From contig JAFOXU010000031.1 in NCBI GenBank assembly GCA_017425725.1, positions 1 to 12,853 of the forward strand: DNA of 12,853 nucleotides. Direction: 5' to 3'. Under the pieces are notes generated by a model. It was not told where the DNA came from, made no database searches, and saw only the letters and a list, made by a program, of their open reading frames with translations. Of this stretch, positions 7,501 through 12,853 are shown piece after piece; position 1 is the stretch's first letter, and the number at the start of each line of letters is the position of its first letter. The translations under genes and the position numbers were made by a program. This stretch comes from Alphaproteobacteria bacterium. Its GTDB lineage: Bacteria > Pseudomonadota > Alphaproteobacteria > Rs-D84.

Positions 7501-7586
7501 TGATTGTTGAAATGGTGGTCGGTGATGGTGAATATACAACAGAAATAGATGGATACAATCTGTCAATATCTGTACAGAAAATATAG
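4563..7586 (+). CDS. ileS: Isoleucyl-tRNA synthetase, eukaryote-like (type 2)
   Basis: Class Ia synthetase charging tRNA-Ile. The chosen start (ATG 4563, MSYKKTDP) has ACGGAG 9 nt upstream and gives 1007 residues. In-frame starts further upstream would lie inside or before the attenuator hairpin. The HIGH signature is PHWGH (55-59) in FDGPPFANGLPHWGHL, the form typical of eukaryotic and type 2 bacterial enzymes. GWDCHGLPAE is at 85-94. The CP1 editing domain is marked by WTTTPWTLPAN (224-234) and GTGIVHIAPAYGADD (317-331). ARPWSISRNRFWG and DCWVESGSMPW follow. The KMSKS loop reads KFSKS (585-589), an unusual Phe for Met. The C-terminal anticodon-binding part lacks the zinc-binding Cys cluster of type 1 enzymes. 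Type 2 enzymes are generally insensitive to mupirocin (family knowledge). Expression is probably set by the upstream Ile attenuator. It is followed after 8 nt by a Cys-rich gene. Confidence 0.95.
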   Translation: MSYKKTDPRADFPALEQQVLQYWAENNTFDKALDKTKSGRPFSFFDGPPFANGLPHWGHLGVTVVKDMVSRFQTMNGRFVNRELGWDCHGLPAENSVEKKQGKSAKNIVAEDGIDAFCDMCRTDVMTYTNEWNRFITRMGRWVKIGDEYGYKTMNKNYMESMLWTLKSLYEKGLLYKDYSVNPYDWVNGTVVSNSEASQDYREIVDDAVTVWFELENGDRVIAWTTTPWTLPANSALAVNPNMEYLRMQDEDGHVYIVAKSRLGAYEKQFANATQVGSVMGADLVGKRYAPLFPYYAGQSDLLFQIIPADYVSDSDGTGIVHIAPAYGADDFWAAKNINPYFPVLLNVDDYGNFDETVIDFAGENIFAATPRIIDWLKSNGKLVKKEQYKHSYPFGDRSKEKLIYRATDSWYIDVPKIKDKLLANNAKVNWTSAGERFRSWIEGARPWSISRNRFWGMPLPIWEKDGEFKIFGSIAELEDFFGVTVNDLHRPTLDKLTKDGWTRIPDVLDCWVESGSMPWASLHYPFENKEKFEETFPADYIIEGQDQTRGWFYALMVLATALFDKPAFKTVSANGMVVDENKKKFSKSLKNFVNPEQQIEQYGADAVRLFILGSNFMKAEPVPVDSDGKVFVESTKTIQTPLWMAYHFFTLYANAGNVTAKIIETTDNALDKYILAELNVLIGVVKSALDEYKPDVAIKEFVRFLDVLNNWYIRRGRARFWDEEQDAFDTLYTVLVTLCRVLAPFAPFVSEYIYRNLTNEESVHLTEWPVFKNADSTIVNDMRRVQSIVSVGKQLREQYKLANRMPLNSLTVAGVNMPEYADIIKDELNVKSVKFDSNISDVADSFIYLITPKIGARLGGALKDIIPSVKRGDYEIVGEKLLAGGYELNTDEFENRLNVKGGITGAALPDNTAVVVLDTELNAELIAEGLANEVRRFIQDTRKAAGLDVSDRIVLTYSADPALMSAIDQHKKHIMREALIVEMVVGDGEYTTEIDGYNLSISVQKI

Positions 7587-7594
7587 GGTAAAAA

Positions 7595-8053
7595 ATGAAG
7601 ACTAAAAATTTGTATTGTGGCCGTATCGGATACGATTGTCCAAACAAGGATTTTGATGGACGCTGTAAAACCGGTGGACATATCGAAGAATTCGATGAAT
7701 TCAAAGATTGTGAACACGTCGTAGAAGTCAAGGACGATAAAATGAATTTATTGGTCAGACACTTGTATATGGTTCGTTCTGATACAAAACGTGCCATAAT
7801 TACAGCATCAATCCCAGAAAAAGTGTATCCAAATGACTTGTACTGTTCGTATGTTGAAACAGTGTGTCCATATCAGGCACATGGTGGAAAATGTACATTG
7901 GTACAATGTATGCCTTCTGGAATAACAAATTGTGGTTATCAAATAACACTGGACAAAGAAACAGAACTGGTGGAACGCTTGATTCAATTTATTCATTTTG
8001 ACAAAGAAAAATTGTTAAAGCAAATCGAACAATTAAAACAAAATAAAAAATAA
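7595..8053 (+). CDS. Cys-rich hypothetical protein with a duplicated four-Cys motif
   Basis: Not recognised as a named family. The 152 residues contain two copies of the same pattern: C8-x6-C15-P-x7-C24-x14-C39, and C84-x6-C91-P-x7-C100-x12-C113, with an extra C105. Each copy begins YC and has a Gly shortly before the third Cys (DGRC, GGKC). The spacing suggests two metal-binding (zinc or Fe-S) or disulphide modules. There is no signal peptide, so metal binding in the cytoplasm is more likely than disulphides. Between them is a basic linker (VRHLYMVRSDTKR). The C-terminal 30 residues are a Lys/Glu/Gln helix. It starts 8 nt after the ileS stop with a weak AGGG site, so it is in the ileS operon, and is followed by a second, smaller protein with a related motif. 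Confidence 0.8.
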   Translation: MKTKNLYCGRIGYDCPNKDFDGRCKTGGHIEEFDEFKDCEHVVEVKDDKMNLLVRHLYMVRSDTKRAIITASIPEKVYPNDLYCSYVETVCPYQAHGGKCTLVQCMPSGITNCGYQITLDKETELVERLIQFIHFDKEKLLKQIEQLKQNKK

Positions 8054-8065
8054 AAGGGTATATGT

Positions 8066-8206
8066 ATGGCATGCATGAACAGTATTTGTCCGTTTAATTT
8101 CGGATTTAAATGTTCTAATGATTTATTCGATTGTATTGTGCGTAATTTATACAATACACAAAAGCAAACATATGCACGCCATACATATACAACCAAAACA
8201 CGATAA
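8066..8206 (+). CDS. Cys-rich mini-protein, 46 residues
   Basis: A short gene starting at ATG 8066 with AAAGGG 7 nt upstream and ending at TAA 8204-8206, 3 nt before nth. The peptide begins MACMNSICPF and carries C3-x4-C8-P-x6-C16-x6-C23, with GFKC at the third Cys. This resembles the CP...G.KC half-motif duplicated in the preceding protein, so the gene looks like a third, trimmed copy of that module. The C-terminal half is basic and Thr/Tyr-rich. The gene fills the gap between its neighbours without overlap, and the matching motif is hard to explain by chance in non-coding DNA. Function unknown; a small metal-binding partner of the preceding protein is one possibility. Confidence 0.7.
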   Translation: MACMNSICPFNFGFKCSNDLFDCIVRNLYNTQKQTYARHTYTTKTR

Positions 8207-8209
8207 AAA

Positions 8210-8869
8210 ATGACGCCCCAACAATATTTTGAACTGGTTCCGCCAACAATCGATATGACAATTCGTTCTGAATTATATCACACGAACGAATTTAATTTTG
8301 CGGTGGCTGTAATCTTATCTGCGCAGGCAACTGACAAAAAAGTGAACGAGGTTACACCAAAACTGTTTGAAGTCGCACCAACACCACAAAAAATGTTGGC
8401 ACTGGGGATAGATGGATTAAAAGAACATATTCGTGTAATATCTTTCTTTAATAACAAGGCGAAAAATATTATCGCATTGGCGCAAAAACTGGTTGATGAA
8501 AATATCACAGATACATTTTCAGAAAAATATCATAATCGTGATACACTGATGACATTACCAGGGATTGGGCAAAAGACTGCAAATGTTGTTTGTAACGTTT
8601 TATGGGGCGCACCAAATATCGGTGTTGATACGCATGTATTTCGTAATGCACACAGATATGGTTGGGTCGGTGATACAGATAATACGCCCGAGAAAGTTGA
8701 AGAAAAATTATTAAAAAAGATTCCAAAAAAATATCATTCAATTGTAAATCATGTAATGGTTTTGCATGGTCGATATGTTTGCAGTGCGCTGCGCCCAAAA
8801 TGTGAAATGTGTCCTGTAGCACAGTTTTGCCCGTATACAGGAAAACGTACCGATTGCAAGAAATCATAA
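8210..8869 (+). CDS. nth: Endonuclease III (DNA glycosylase/AP lyase)
   Basis: Bifunctional base-excision-repair enzyme removing oxidised pyrimidines and cleaving at abasic sites. At 219 residues it has the family length. The helix-hairpin-helix LPGIGQKTA (116-124) carries the catalytic lysine K122. The catalytic aspartate is D140 in VDTHVFR. The [4Fe-4S] site C191-x6-C198-x2-C201-x5-C207 is complete. ILSAQATDKKVN near residue 35 is the usual substrate-side motif. There is no Shine-Dalgarno before ATG 8210. The preceding gene stops 3 nt upstream, so translation is probably coupled to it. The enzyme needs an iron-sulphur cluster and follows two Cys-rich genes; any link is only suggestive. The 3' UTR to the terminator is about 95 nt, with a GC-richer stretch (8922-8950) in which I recognise no RNA family. 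Confidence 0.95.
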   Translation: MTPQQYFELVPPTIDMTIRSELYHTNEFNFAVAVILSAQATDKKVNEVTPKLFEVAPTPQKMLALGIDGLKEHIRVISFFNNKAKNIIALAQKLVDENITDTFSEKYHNRDTLMTLPGIGQKTANVVCNVLWGAPNIGVDTHVFRNAHRYGWVGDTDNTPEKVEEKLLKKIPKKYHSIVNHVMVLHGRYVCSALRPKCEMCPVAQFCPYTGKRTDCKKS

Positions 8870-8963
8870 AATTACATAATATGTATATCGCAGACACTGC
8901 ATGACAAGAAAAGGACTTTCTACAAGACCCGAACCCACATCCCTAGGTGCAATGTTTGTTCAT

Positions 8964-8993
8964 AAAAAAAGTCGGCAAACACCGGCTTTTTTT
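8964..8993. terminator. Bidirectional terminator between nth and ftsA-rpe
   Basis: Seven A, GTCGG (8971-8975), loop CAAACA, CCGGC (8982-8986), seven T. The stem has one T-G pair. It closes the ileS-nth operon on the + strand and the ftsQ-ftsA-rpe operon on the - strand, whose stop codon (8994-8992) overlaps the T run. Confidence 0.88.
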
Positions 8994-10764
8994 ATTGTTT
9001 TTTTAACAAACTTTGTACCGCCAATGGAAAATCCGGGGCATTTGCCAAATAAGAGCCTGATATTAACAAATTAGCACCTGCATCCCAGCATAATTGGGCA
9101 TTCTTTTCATTTATTCCACCATCAACAGATATCAAAAACTTTAATCCATATTTCTTGCGTGTGCCGGCCAAAACAGATATTTTATGCAAACAAGACGGTT
9201 CAAATGATTGCCCAGCAGCACCAGGGGTAACAGTCATAACCATAACCTCGTCAATATCACGCAGAACTGATTTTAATAATGTTACGGACGATTCTGGATT
9301 TAATGCAATTCCAACACGTTTACCAGCAGCACGTACTGTGCGTATTGCGGCACGCAATCCAGATGTATTTGTTGACAGTATAATTGTGTCTGCGCCTGCT
9401 GCGATGGCATCTGCGGCCCAGATATTTGGACTTTCTGTCATTAAATGTACATGCAAGTGTGCATTTGTCTTTGAACGAATTTTTCGTAATTCTTCGATAC
9501 TGCCAGAAATTTTATCAACGTAAAAACCATCCATAATATCAACGTGTATCATCGATATTCCACCAGATTTGAACATTGTATATGTTTCTGGTTGCGACAT
9601 ATCAAAACACAACGTGCTGGGCAATACAGGGATAAAGTTCGATTGTTTCTTTGGCTTTTTATGAAATAATTTCTTTATTTTATTTATTCGATTTGTCCAC
9701 TTTTCTTGTCTTGCAATATAATGATTTCTGTGTTGCTGTTCGCTGCTCCATACGAATTCAGATAACGCACGAACAGATGCATCAATCGATATAACATCTG
9801 TTGTTACAGCAAATGCATTTTCAATAAAATCACGCAGGCCGTCAATTTCTGCGCCACCGCCCGTTAACACAATCCGACTTGGTTTATATTTTGTAAAGTG
9901 TGGCATACACAAGTCTTTTATCTGTTCAATAATTTTTGCAAGGATTGGTAATGCCACTTCGTTAATATCGGAACGTGAAAAATCGTATGCTGTATCCGCA
10001 GGTGTAAAACGGTCCATTTGGGTTGGTACCATTGATGTAACAGCACACTTTATCCTGTCTGCATCTTGGGCGTTCAGATTAAATTTTTCTGATATTGCAT
10101 CTGTTATATTTTGGCCACCTAATTCTATTTTTGTGTGCCATATTGGGCCACGGTTTGTCCAGATTGATGCACTGGTAAACTGATTACCAAAATCAATAAA
10201 CATTGTTGTTTGTTTATCTGTTCTGTATGCAGCGTTTTGTACAAAGTGTGGGTCATATACTGCCAATGGTTGAATATGCGCCATACGCAACAAATTATAA
10301 ATTTTATTTACCCCATCAAATGAATAAAATATTGCAGAATATATCGATACAAGTTGTTTATCAATATATCCGATTGGGGATAAAATATTGCGTGCCATTG
10401 GTGTACTGTACTGCAACGGAATAATATGCATCGGGAAAAATCCATCAGGCGATTGTATCGATGATATTTGCGAACGAACATCAGATATTGTTATTTTATG
10501 TTCGTTGCCCCACGTGTTATTTTGTATTTTTGTTTCAAATTCAGACACACCGAAATTCCCTGTGATATATGCAGAATCAAAACGTCGGCCGATTTGCTTT
10601 TCCAGTTCATCAACCACAGATTTTATCGCAAAAACAGTATCAGAATTTTCAACTGTAAAAAATGCAGATTTATCAATATTTGCATTTCTGACACGATGCG
10701 CCATACCACGCACACCATGCGTTCCGATATCTAAACACAGAAAAGCAGAATCCAATAAATTCAT
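8992..10764 (-). CDS. ftsA-rpe: FtsA-ribulose-phosphate 3-epimerase-like fusion protein
   Basis: One uninterrupted 590-codon frame. Residues 1 to about 370 are a divergent FtsA, the actin-like protein that anchors FtsZ to the membrane and recruits the divisome. They include phosphate-1 LDIGTHGVRG (11-20), the 1C-region block MHIIPLQYS (112-120), phosphate-2 IDFGNQFTSASIW (190-202, glycines replaced) and the adenosine motif VLTGGGAEIDGL (299-310). WTNRINKIKKLF (356-367) resembles the amphipathic membrane-targeting helix that normally ends FtsA. After a Lys-rich linker, residues 379-590 (9630-8995) form a whole Rpe-type TIM barrel: LPSTL (S383), HVDIMDG (H407, D409), HVHLM (H440), ALNP, VMTVTPGAAGQSF (509-521), DGGIN (D548) and SGSYL. 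The epimerase interconverts ribulose-5-P and xylulose-5-P; here the usual HFVPN after MDG and the HVE strand end are altered, so substrate is uncertain. No internal start or Shine-Dalgarno precedes the Rpe part. It lies 6 nt after ftsQ; no ftsZ follows. Confidence 0.88.
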   Translation of the reverse strand: MNLLDSAFLCLDIGTHGVRGMAHRVRNANIDKSAFFTVENSDTVFAIKSVVDELEKQIGRRFDSAYITGNFGVSEFETKIQNNTWGNEHKITISDVRSQISSIQSPDGFFPMHIIPLQYSTPMARNILSPIGYIDKQLVSIYSAIFYSFDGVNKIYNLLRMAHIQPLAVYDPHFVQNAAYRTDKQTTMFIDFGNQFTSASIWTNRGPIWHTKIELGGQNITDAISEKFNLNAQDADRIKCAVTSMVPTQMDRFTPADTAYDFSRSDINEVALPILAKIIEQIKDLCMPHFTKYKPSRIVLTGGGAEIDGLRDFIENAFAVTTDVISIDASVRALSEFVWSSEQQHRNHYIARQEKWTNRINKIKKLFHKKPKKQSNFIPVLPSTLCFDMSQPETYTMFKSGGISMIHVDIMDGFYVDKISGSIEELRKIRSKTNAHLHVHLMTESPNIWAADAIAAGADTIILSTNTSGLRAAIRTVRAAGKRVGIALNPESSVTLLKSVLRDIDEVMVMTVTPGAAGQSFEPSCLHKISVLAGTRKKYGLKFLISVDGGINEKNAQLCWDAGANLLISGSYLANAPDFPLAVQSLLKKQ

Positions 10765-10770
10765 ATCGTT

Positions 10771-11451
10771 TTACTTTACCAATATACGGGCAGAATCACG
10801 CATATCAATCATTTTCAAATCTTTGTCCAAGATATGATGATTGTTATGCAATGATATCAGTGTGCCAATTGCAGCAGTTGGATTTTCTTCGGGCAACATG
10901 ATTATAATGCCGCTATTTGTATACATATTCCAACGGCGATTTTCAATCCATTCCATGTAATCAAGATTACCAACCAAATTGTGCGCAGCATTTGTTATTT
11001 GTGCAATATCGTCTGGTAATTTACCACGAAACACAACATGTGACATATCACGAACGTCTGTTGGTTTATTTACGATTGTACCATCTGCAGACAATGGGAA
11101 AAAATTTTGTCCATCTGTCCACAATGCAACCGCACGATGCAACGCAACACGTACAGAAATATTTCCATTTGGCATACGACGAACCGCAGACTTTTTTATC
11201 CCAGGCACCTTTGACACACGTTCATTTAACATATCTAAATCAATTGAATATGATGGTGTGTTTGGTGCCAATGTCGCAGCCGCCACAATCGCAGATAAAT
11301 CCTTGTCAGATTGGTCGGCAGAAATAGAAATATTGTTAATATATGCGTTTGTTCCACGCCCCATACCTGTCATAACAATACGCACAGAAAAATACACTGC
11401 AAAAATAATTGCAATAACAAAACACAACCAAAACCATAATGACTTTTTCAT
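10771..11451 (-). CDS. ftsQ: Cell-division protein FtsQ
   Basis: Bitopic inner-membrane protein of the divisome that links FtsA/FtsK to FtsB/FtsL and FtsI/FtsW. At 226 residues it is shorter than the usual 270 or so. A basic start (MKKS) precedes one membrane helix (about 5-27), then a periplasmic POTRA-like domain (about 36-105) ending in the diagnostic VRRMPNGNISVRV (90-102), and VALW (108-111). The beta domain retains RRWNMYTNSGIIIMLPEENP (172-191) and ends in IDMRDSARILVK, the usual IDLRxPDRxxVR tail, with little after it. It is followed 6 nt later by the ftsA fusion, the normal ftsQ-ftsA order. There is no Shine-Dalgarno, and an extended -10 promoter ends 7 nt before ATG, suggesting a leaderless message. 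Confidence 0.93.
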   Translation of the reverse strand: MKKSLWFWLCFVIAIIFAVYFSVRIVMTGMGRGTNAYINNISISADQSDKDLSAIVAAATLAPNTPSYSIDLDMLNERVSKVPGIKKSAVRRMPNGNISVRVALHRAVALWTDGQNFFPLSADGTIVNKPTDVRDMSHVVFRGKLPDDIAQITNAAHNLVGNLDYMEWIENRRWNMYTNSGIIIMLPEENPTAAIGTLISLHNNHHILDKDLKMIDMRDSARILVK

Positions 11452-11458
11452 GATTTTT

Positions 11459-11487
11459 ATTATATCATAAAATTTATCGTTTTGCAG
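11459..11487 (-). promoter_or_regulatory. Promoter for ftsQ, predicted leaderless
   Basis: On the - strand TGATATAAT (11467-11459) is an extended -10 with a consensus TATAAT. The -35 position 17 nt upstream (CTGCAA, 11487-11482) is weak, as is common with extended -10 sites. Only 7 nt separate TATAAT from the ftsQ ATG at 11451, so the first transcribed base is probably the A of the start codon. A terminator immediately upstream isolates the unit. Confidence 0.68.
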
Positions 11488-11501
11488 GTTTTAATTTAAA
11501 G

Positions 11502-11530
11502 AAAAAAACCGCCATTTGGCGGTTTTTTTT
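11502..11530. terminator. Rho-independent terminator of the Cys-rich gene
   Basis: Seven A, CCGCC (11509-11513), loop ATTT, GGCGG (11518-11522), eight T. The hairpin works in both directions. On the - strand it ends the Cys-rich gene, whose TAA overlaps its edge, and separates it from ftsQ. Confidence 0.92.
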
Positions 11531-12853
11531 AATCTGGTTTATTGGATGTTTCTTTGGTCCAACTGCGGATGTTCCAATCTTTTTCGTCACCCTTGACACT
11601 ATCTAACTTAACACCCATTGCATTACGCAAGCAATATTCACGTAATTTCATAGAATCCTGTGTTTTTTCGCCATATTCTGGTGTAAAGTCAGATAAATCA
11701 CCTGTATACGCACCATTCAAGATTTCATTTAATGTTACAACGTTACGACATGTGTTTGTTGTATAATCTTGTGTATTCTTACATTGTGCGCTGTCAGGTT
11801 TGTTGATAACCGCCAAGAATTGTGCATCACTTGGAGAACAAATCATTTCTTCATAACAATGCGGAACGTTTGCAATTTGGGCACAGTATGTTTTAATACG
11901 TGCTGTTGGCCAGTTGTCTTCACTGTCAGCGGTTTCTGTATAACAGTCATAGATTTCTGTTAAACATTCGTTAAAGTTTGACATTGCTGTCTGGGCAGCC
12001 GCCAAAACAGATTCTTCTTCTTCCAGTTTGAATTCCAAACGTTTTTGCTGTAATGCCTGTTGTGCTGCAACCTTTTGATATCCAATATTTTGTGCGGTTA
12101 CACGTAACTGTTCACCATACAAGTCACAGTCCGCATTTGCATCCAACAAGTATTTGTTTATGATGCTGCGACGTGCATCTGCAACAGGTCCACGCAGGCT
12201 GGAATATGGATCGCCAGACGTTGTGGTATAACCAAAACATGTTGCACTGGCATTTGTGTTTGTTGATGTGCCACGTTCATTTAATGTTATATTACCATCT
12301 GCACTGACATCAATGTTGGAATTATAATTAAATGGACAATTTGATGTTTGACCTGTTGCACATTTTCCACCGAACGATGATGGGGAACCGCATGCCTCGT
12401 ATATTCCGTTAAAGCAAGAATCAAGTACACGTGAACATACATTATCGTGTGCATATTCAAACAAATCATAACCCCATGTTGTTGCCAATGTATCTGCGGA
12501 TGTTTCTGTATTACCAAACGCACCGCCAATTCCAGACAAATTACCAACGACGTTTGAAACATTATCAAACGCAGATAAAACGTTGTTGTTATCTTTGGCT
12601 AATATTGTAATTGTATTATCCTTGGCATCTGCCCATGACTTTAAGGATGCCAATATATCAGATCCGTTACCATCCAGATTCGCTATATCAAACCCAAAAT
12701 CATTTCCACCATTTTTATCGGAACAATATGATGGCGCCTGTGTTTGACTGCACTTTGATGTATCATACAGTCCGTGTGCGTGACACCACTCTGTTGCCTC
12801 GTCTGCTGACCATGTGTTATCTTTTGATGCCTCTTGCCATGAAACACAGTTCA
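11529..12853 (-). CDS. Large Cys-rich, probably exported protein, 5' end outside window
   Basis: Not recognised. The frame is open from the window edge to TAA at 11531-11529, about 441 codons, and no start with a ribosome site is seen, so the N terminus lies beyond 12853. A TTG at 12653 could be taken as a start but has no Shine-Dalgarno, and the frame upstream has the same composition. I count 19 Cys, spread evenly among Asn, Ser, Thr, Asp and Gly-rich segments (for instance DGNGSDI, TNTNASATC, GGAFGNTE). This composition fits a secreted or surface protein stabilised by disulphides. One helical, charged Gln/Glu/Lys-rich stretch (about 12130-11960) may form a coiled coil. The C terminus is hydrophilic with no membrane anchor or sorting signal visible. 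The signal peptide, if any, is outside the window. Confidence 0.8.
   Translation of the reverse strand, partial: NCVSWQEASKDNTWSADEATEWCHAHGLYDTSKCSQTQAPSYCSDKNGGNDFGFDIANLDGNGSDILASLKSWADAKDNTITILAKDNNNVLSAFDNVSNVVGNLSGIGGAFGNTETSADTLATTWGYDLFEYAHDNVCSRVLDSCFNGIYEACGSPSSFGGKCATGQTSNCPFNYNSNIDVSADGNITLNERGTSTNTNASATCFGYTTTSGDPYSSLRGPVADARRSIINKYLLDANADCDLYGEQLRVTAQNIGYQKVAAQQALQQKRLEFKLEEEESVLAAAQTAMSNFNECLTEIYDCYTETADSEDNWPTARIKTYCAQIANVPHCYEEMICSPSDAQFLAVINKPDSAQCKNTQDYTTNTCRNVVTLNEILNGAYTGDLSDFTPEYGEKTQDSMKLREYCLRNAMGVKLDSVKGDEKDWNIRSWTKETSNKPD

Noticed and set aside
8505..8897. 130-residue - strand frame over nth
   Set aside because: It is antisense to the catalytic and Fe-S codons of nth and has no ribosome site; an ordinary shadow frame.
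8870..8963. RNase P RNA, SRP RNA, 6S RNA or tmRNA piece
   Set aside because: The conserved cores of these RNAs (for example the GGAAGCAGCC-type SRP loop or a T-arm and CCA end) are not present.
8992..9600. Separate rpe gene starting at the internal ATG 9600 (Met389)
   Set aside because: It would remove the first barrel strand with catalytic Ser383, and no Shine-Dalgarno precedes it. The fused reading is better supported.
1..12853. CRISPR array, insertion sequence or prophage
   Set aside because: No regularly spaced direct repeats, transposase or integrase genes or flanking inverted repeats are visible on either strand.
1..12853. Reassigned stop codon (TGA as Trp), as in some reduced alphaproteobacteria
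   Set aside because: TGA ends the 155-residue gene, Trp is encoded by TGG throughout, and no conserved gene contains an internal TGA.

Overview
The window is an AT-rich piece of a bacterial chromosome, most likely from an alphaproteobacterium with a compact, fast-evolving genome (a host-associated or gut lineage would fit). The clues are the FabD stretch with an ANDN motif before GQVVISG, an FtsQ with the RRxPNG POTRA signature next to ftsA, and a eukaryote-like (type 2) isoleucyl-tRNA synthetase. The assignment to class is inference. The standard code applies: TAA, TGA and TAG all serve as stops and Trp is TGG. No insertion sequence, prophage or CRISPR array is visible.

Layout. (1) 1-3527, + strand: the end of fabD, then fabG and mnmG packed 1 nt apart, then an unrecognised 155-residue gene. 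The acpP-fabF genes often found after fabG, and the rsmG-parA-parB genes often found after mnmG, are absent. (2) 3524-3675: a tRNA-Thr(CGT) with its own promoter, which overlaps the stop codon of the preceding gene, and a bidirectional terminator. (3) 3672-4397, - strand: two unrecognised small genes with good Shine-Dalgarno sites and a near-consensus promoter. (4) 4414-8993, + strand: an ileS-led operon. Its leader encodes a 10-residue peptide with four consecutive Ile codons, followed by a GC-rich hairpin and a T run, which is the architecture of ribosome-mediated transcription attenuation. After ileS come a Cys-rich protein with a duplicated four-Cys motif, a 46-residue Cys-rich mini-protein with a related motif, and nth (endonuclease III). 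(5) 8964-11487, - strand: ftsQ followed by a single 590-codon gene fusing a divergent FtsA (residues 1 to about 370) to a complete ribulose-phosphate 3-epimerase-like domain (about 379-590). A terminator follows directly, so ftsZ is not downstream. (6) 11502-12853, - strand: the 3' part of a large Cys-rich, probably exported protein of unknown function that runs off the window.

The most striking points are the FtsA-Rpe fusion, in which FtsA's amphipathic membrane-targeting helix is now internal; the Ile attenuator in front of ileS; the same probable leaderless promoter geometry (-10 box ending 7 nt before ATG) at ftsQ and at the ileS leader peptide; a MnmG lacking about 60 residues of its helical region; and the Cys-motif gene pair between ileS and nth.

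Functionally most of the window is housekeeping: fatty-acid synthesis (FabD, FabG), tRNA wobble modification (MnmG), tRNA charging (IleRS, tRNA-Thr), base-excision repair (Nth) and septum assembly (FtsQ, FtsA). About six short or unknown lineage-specific genes are interspersed.
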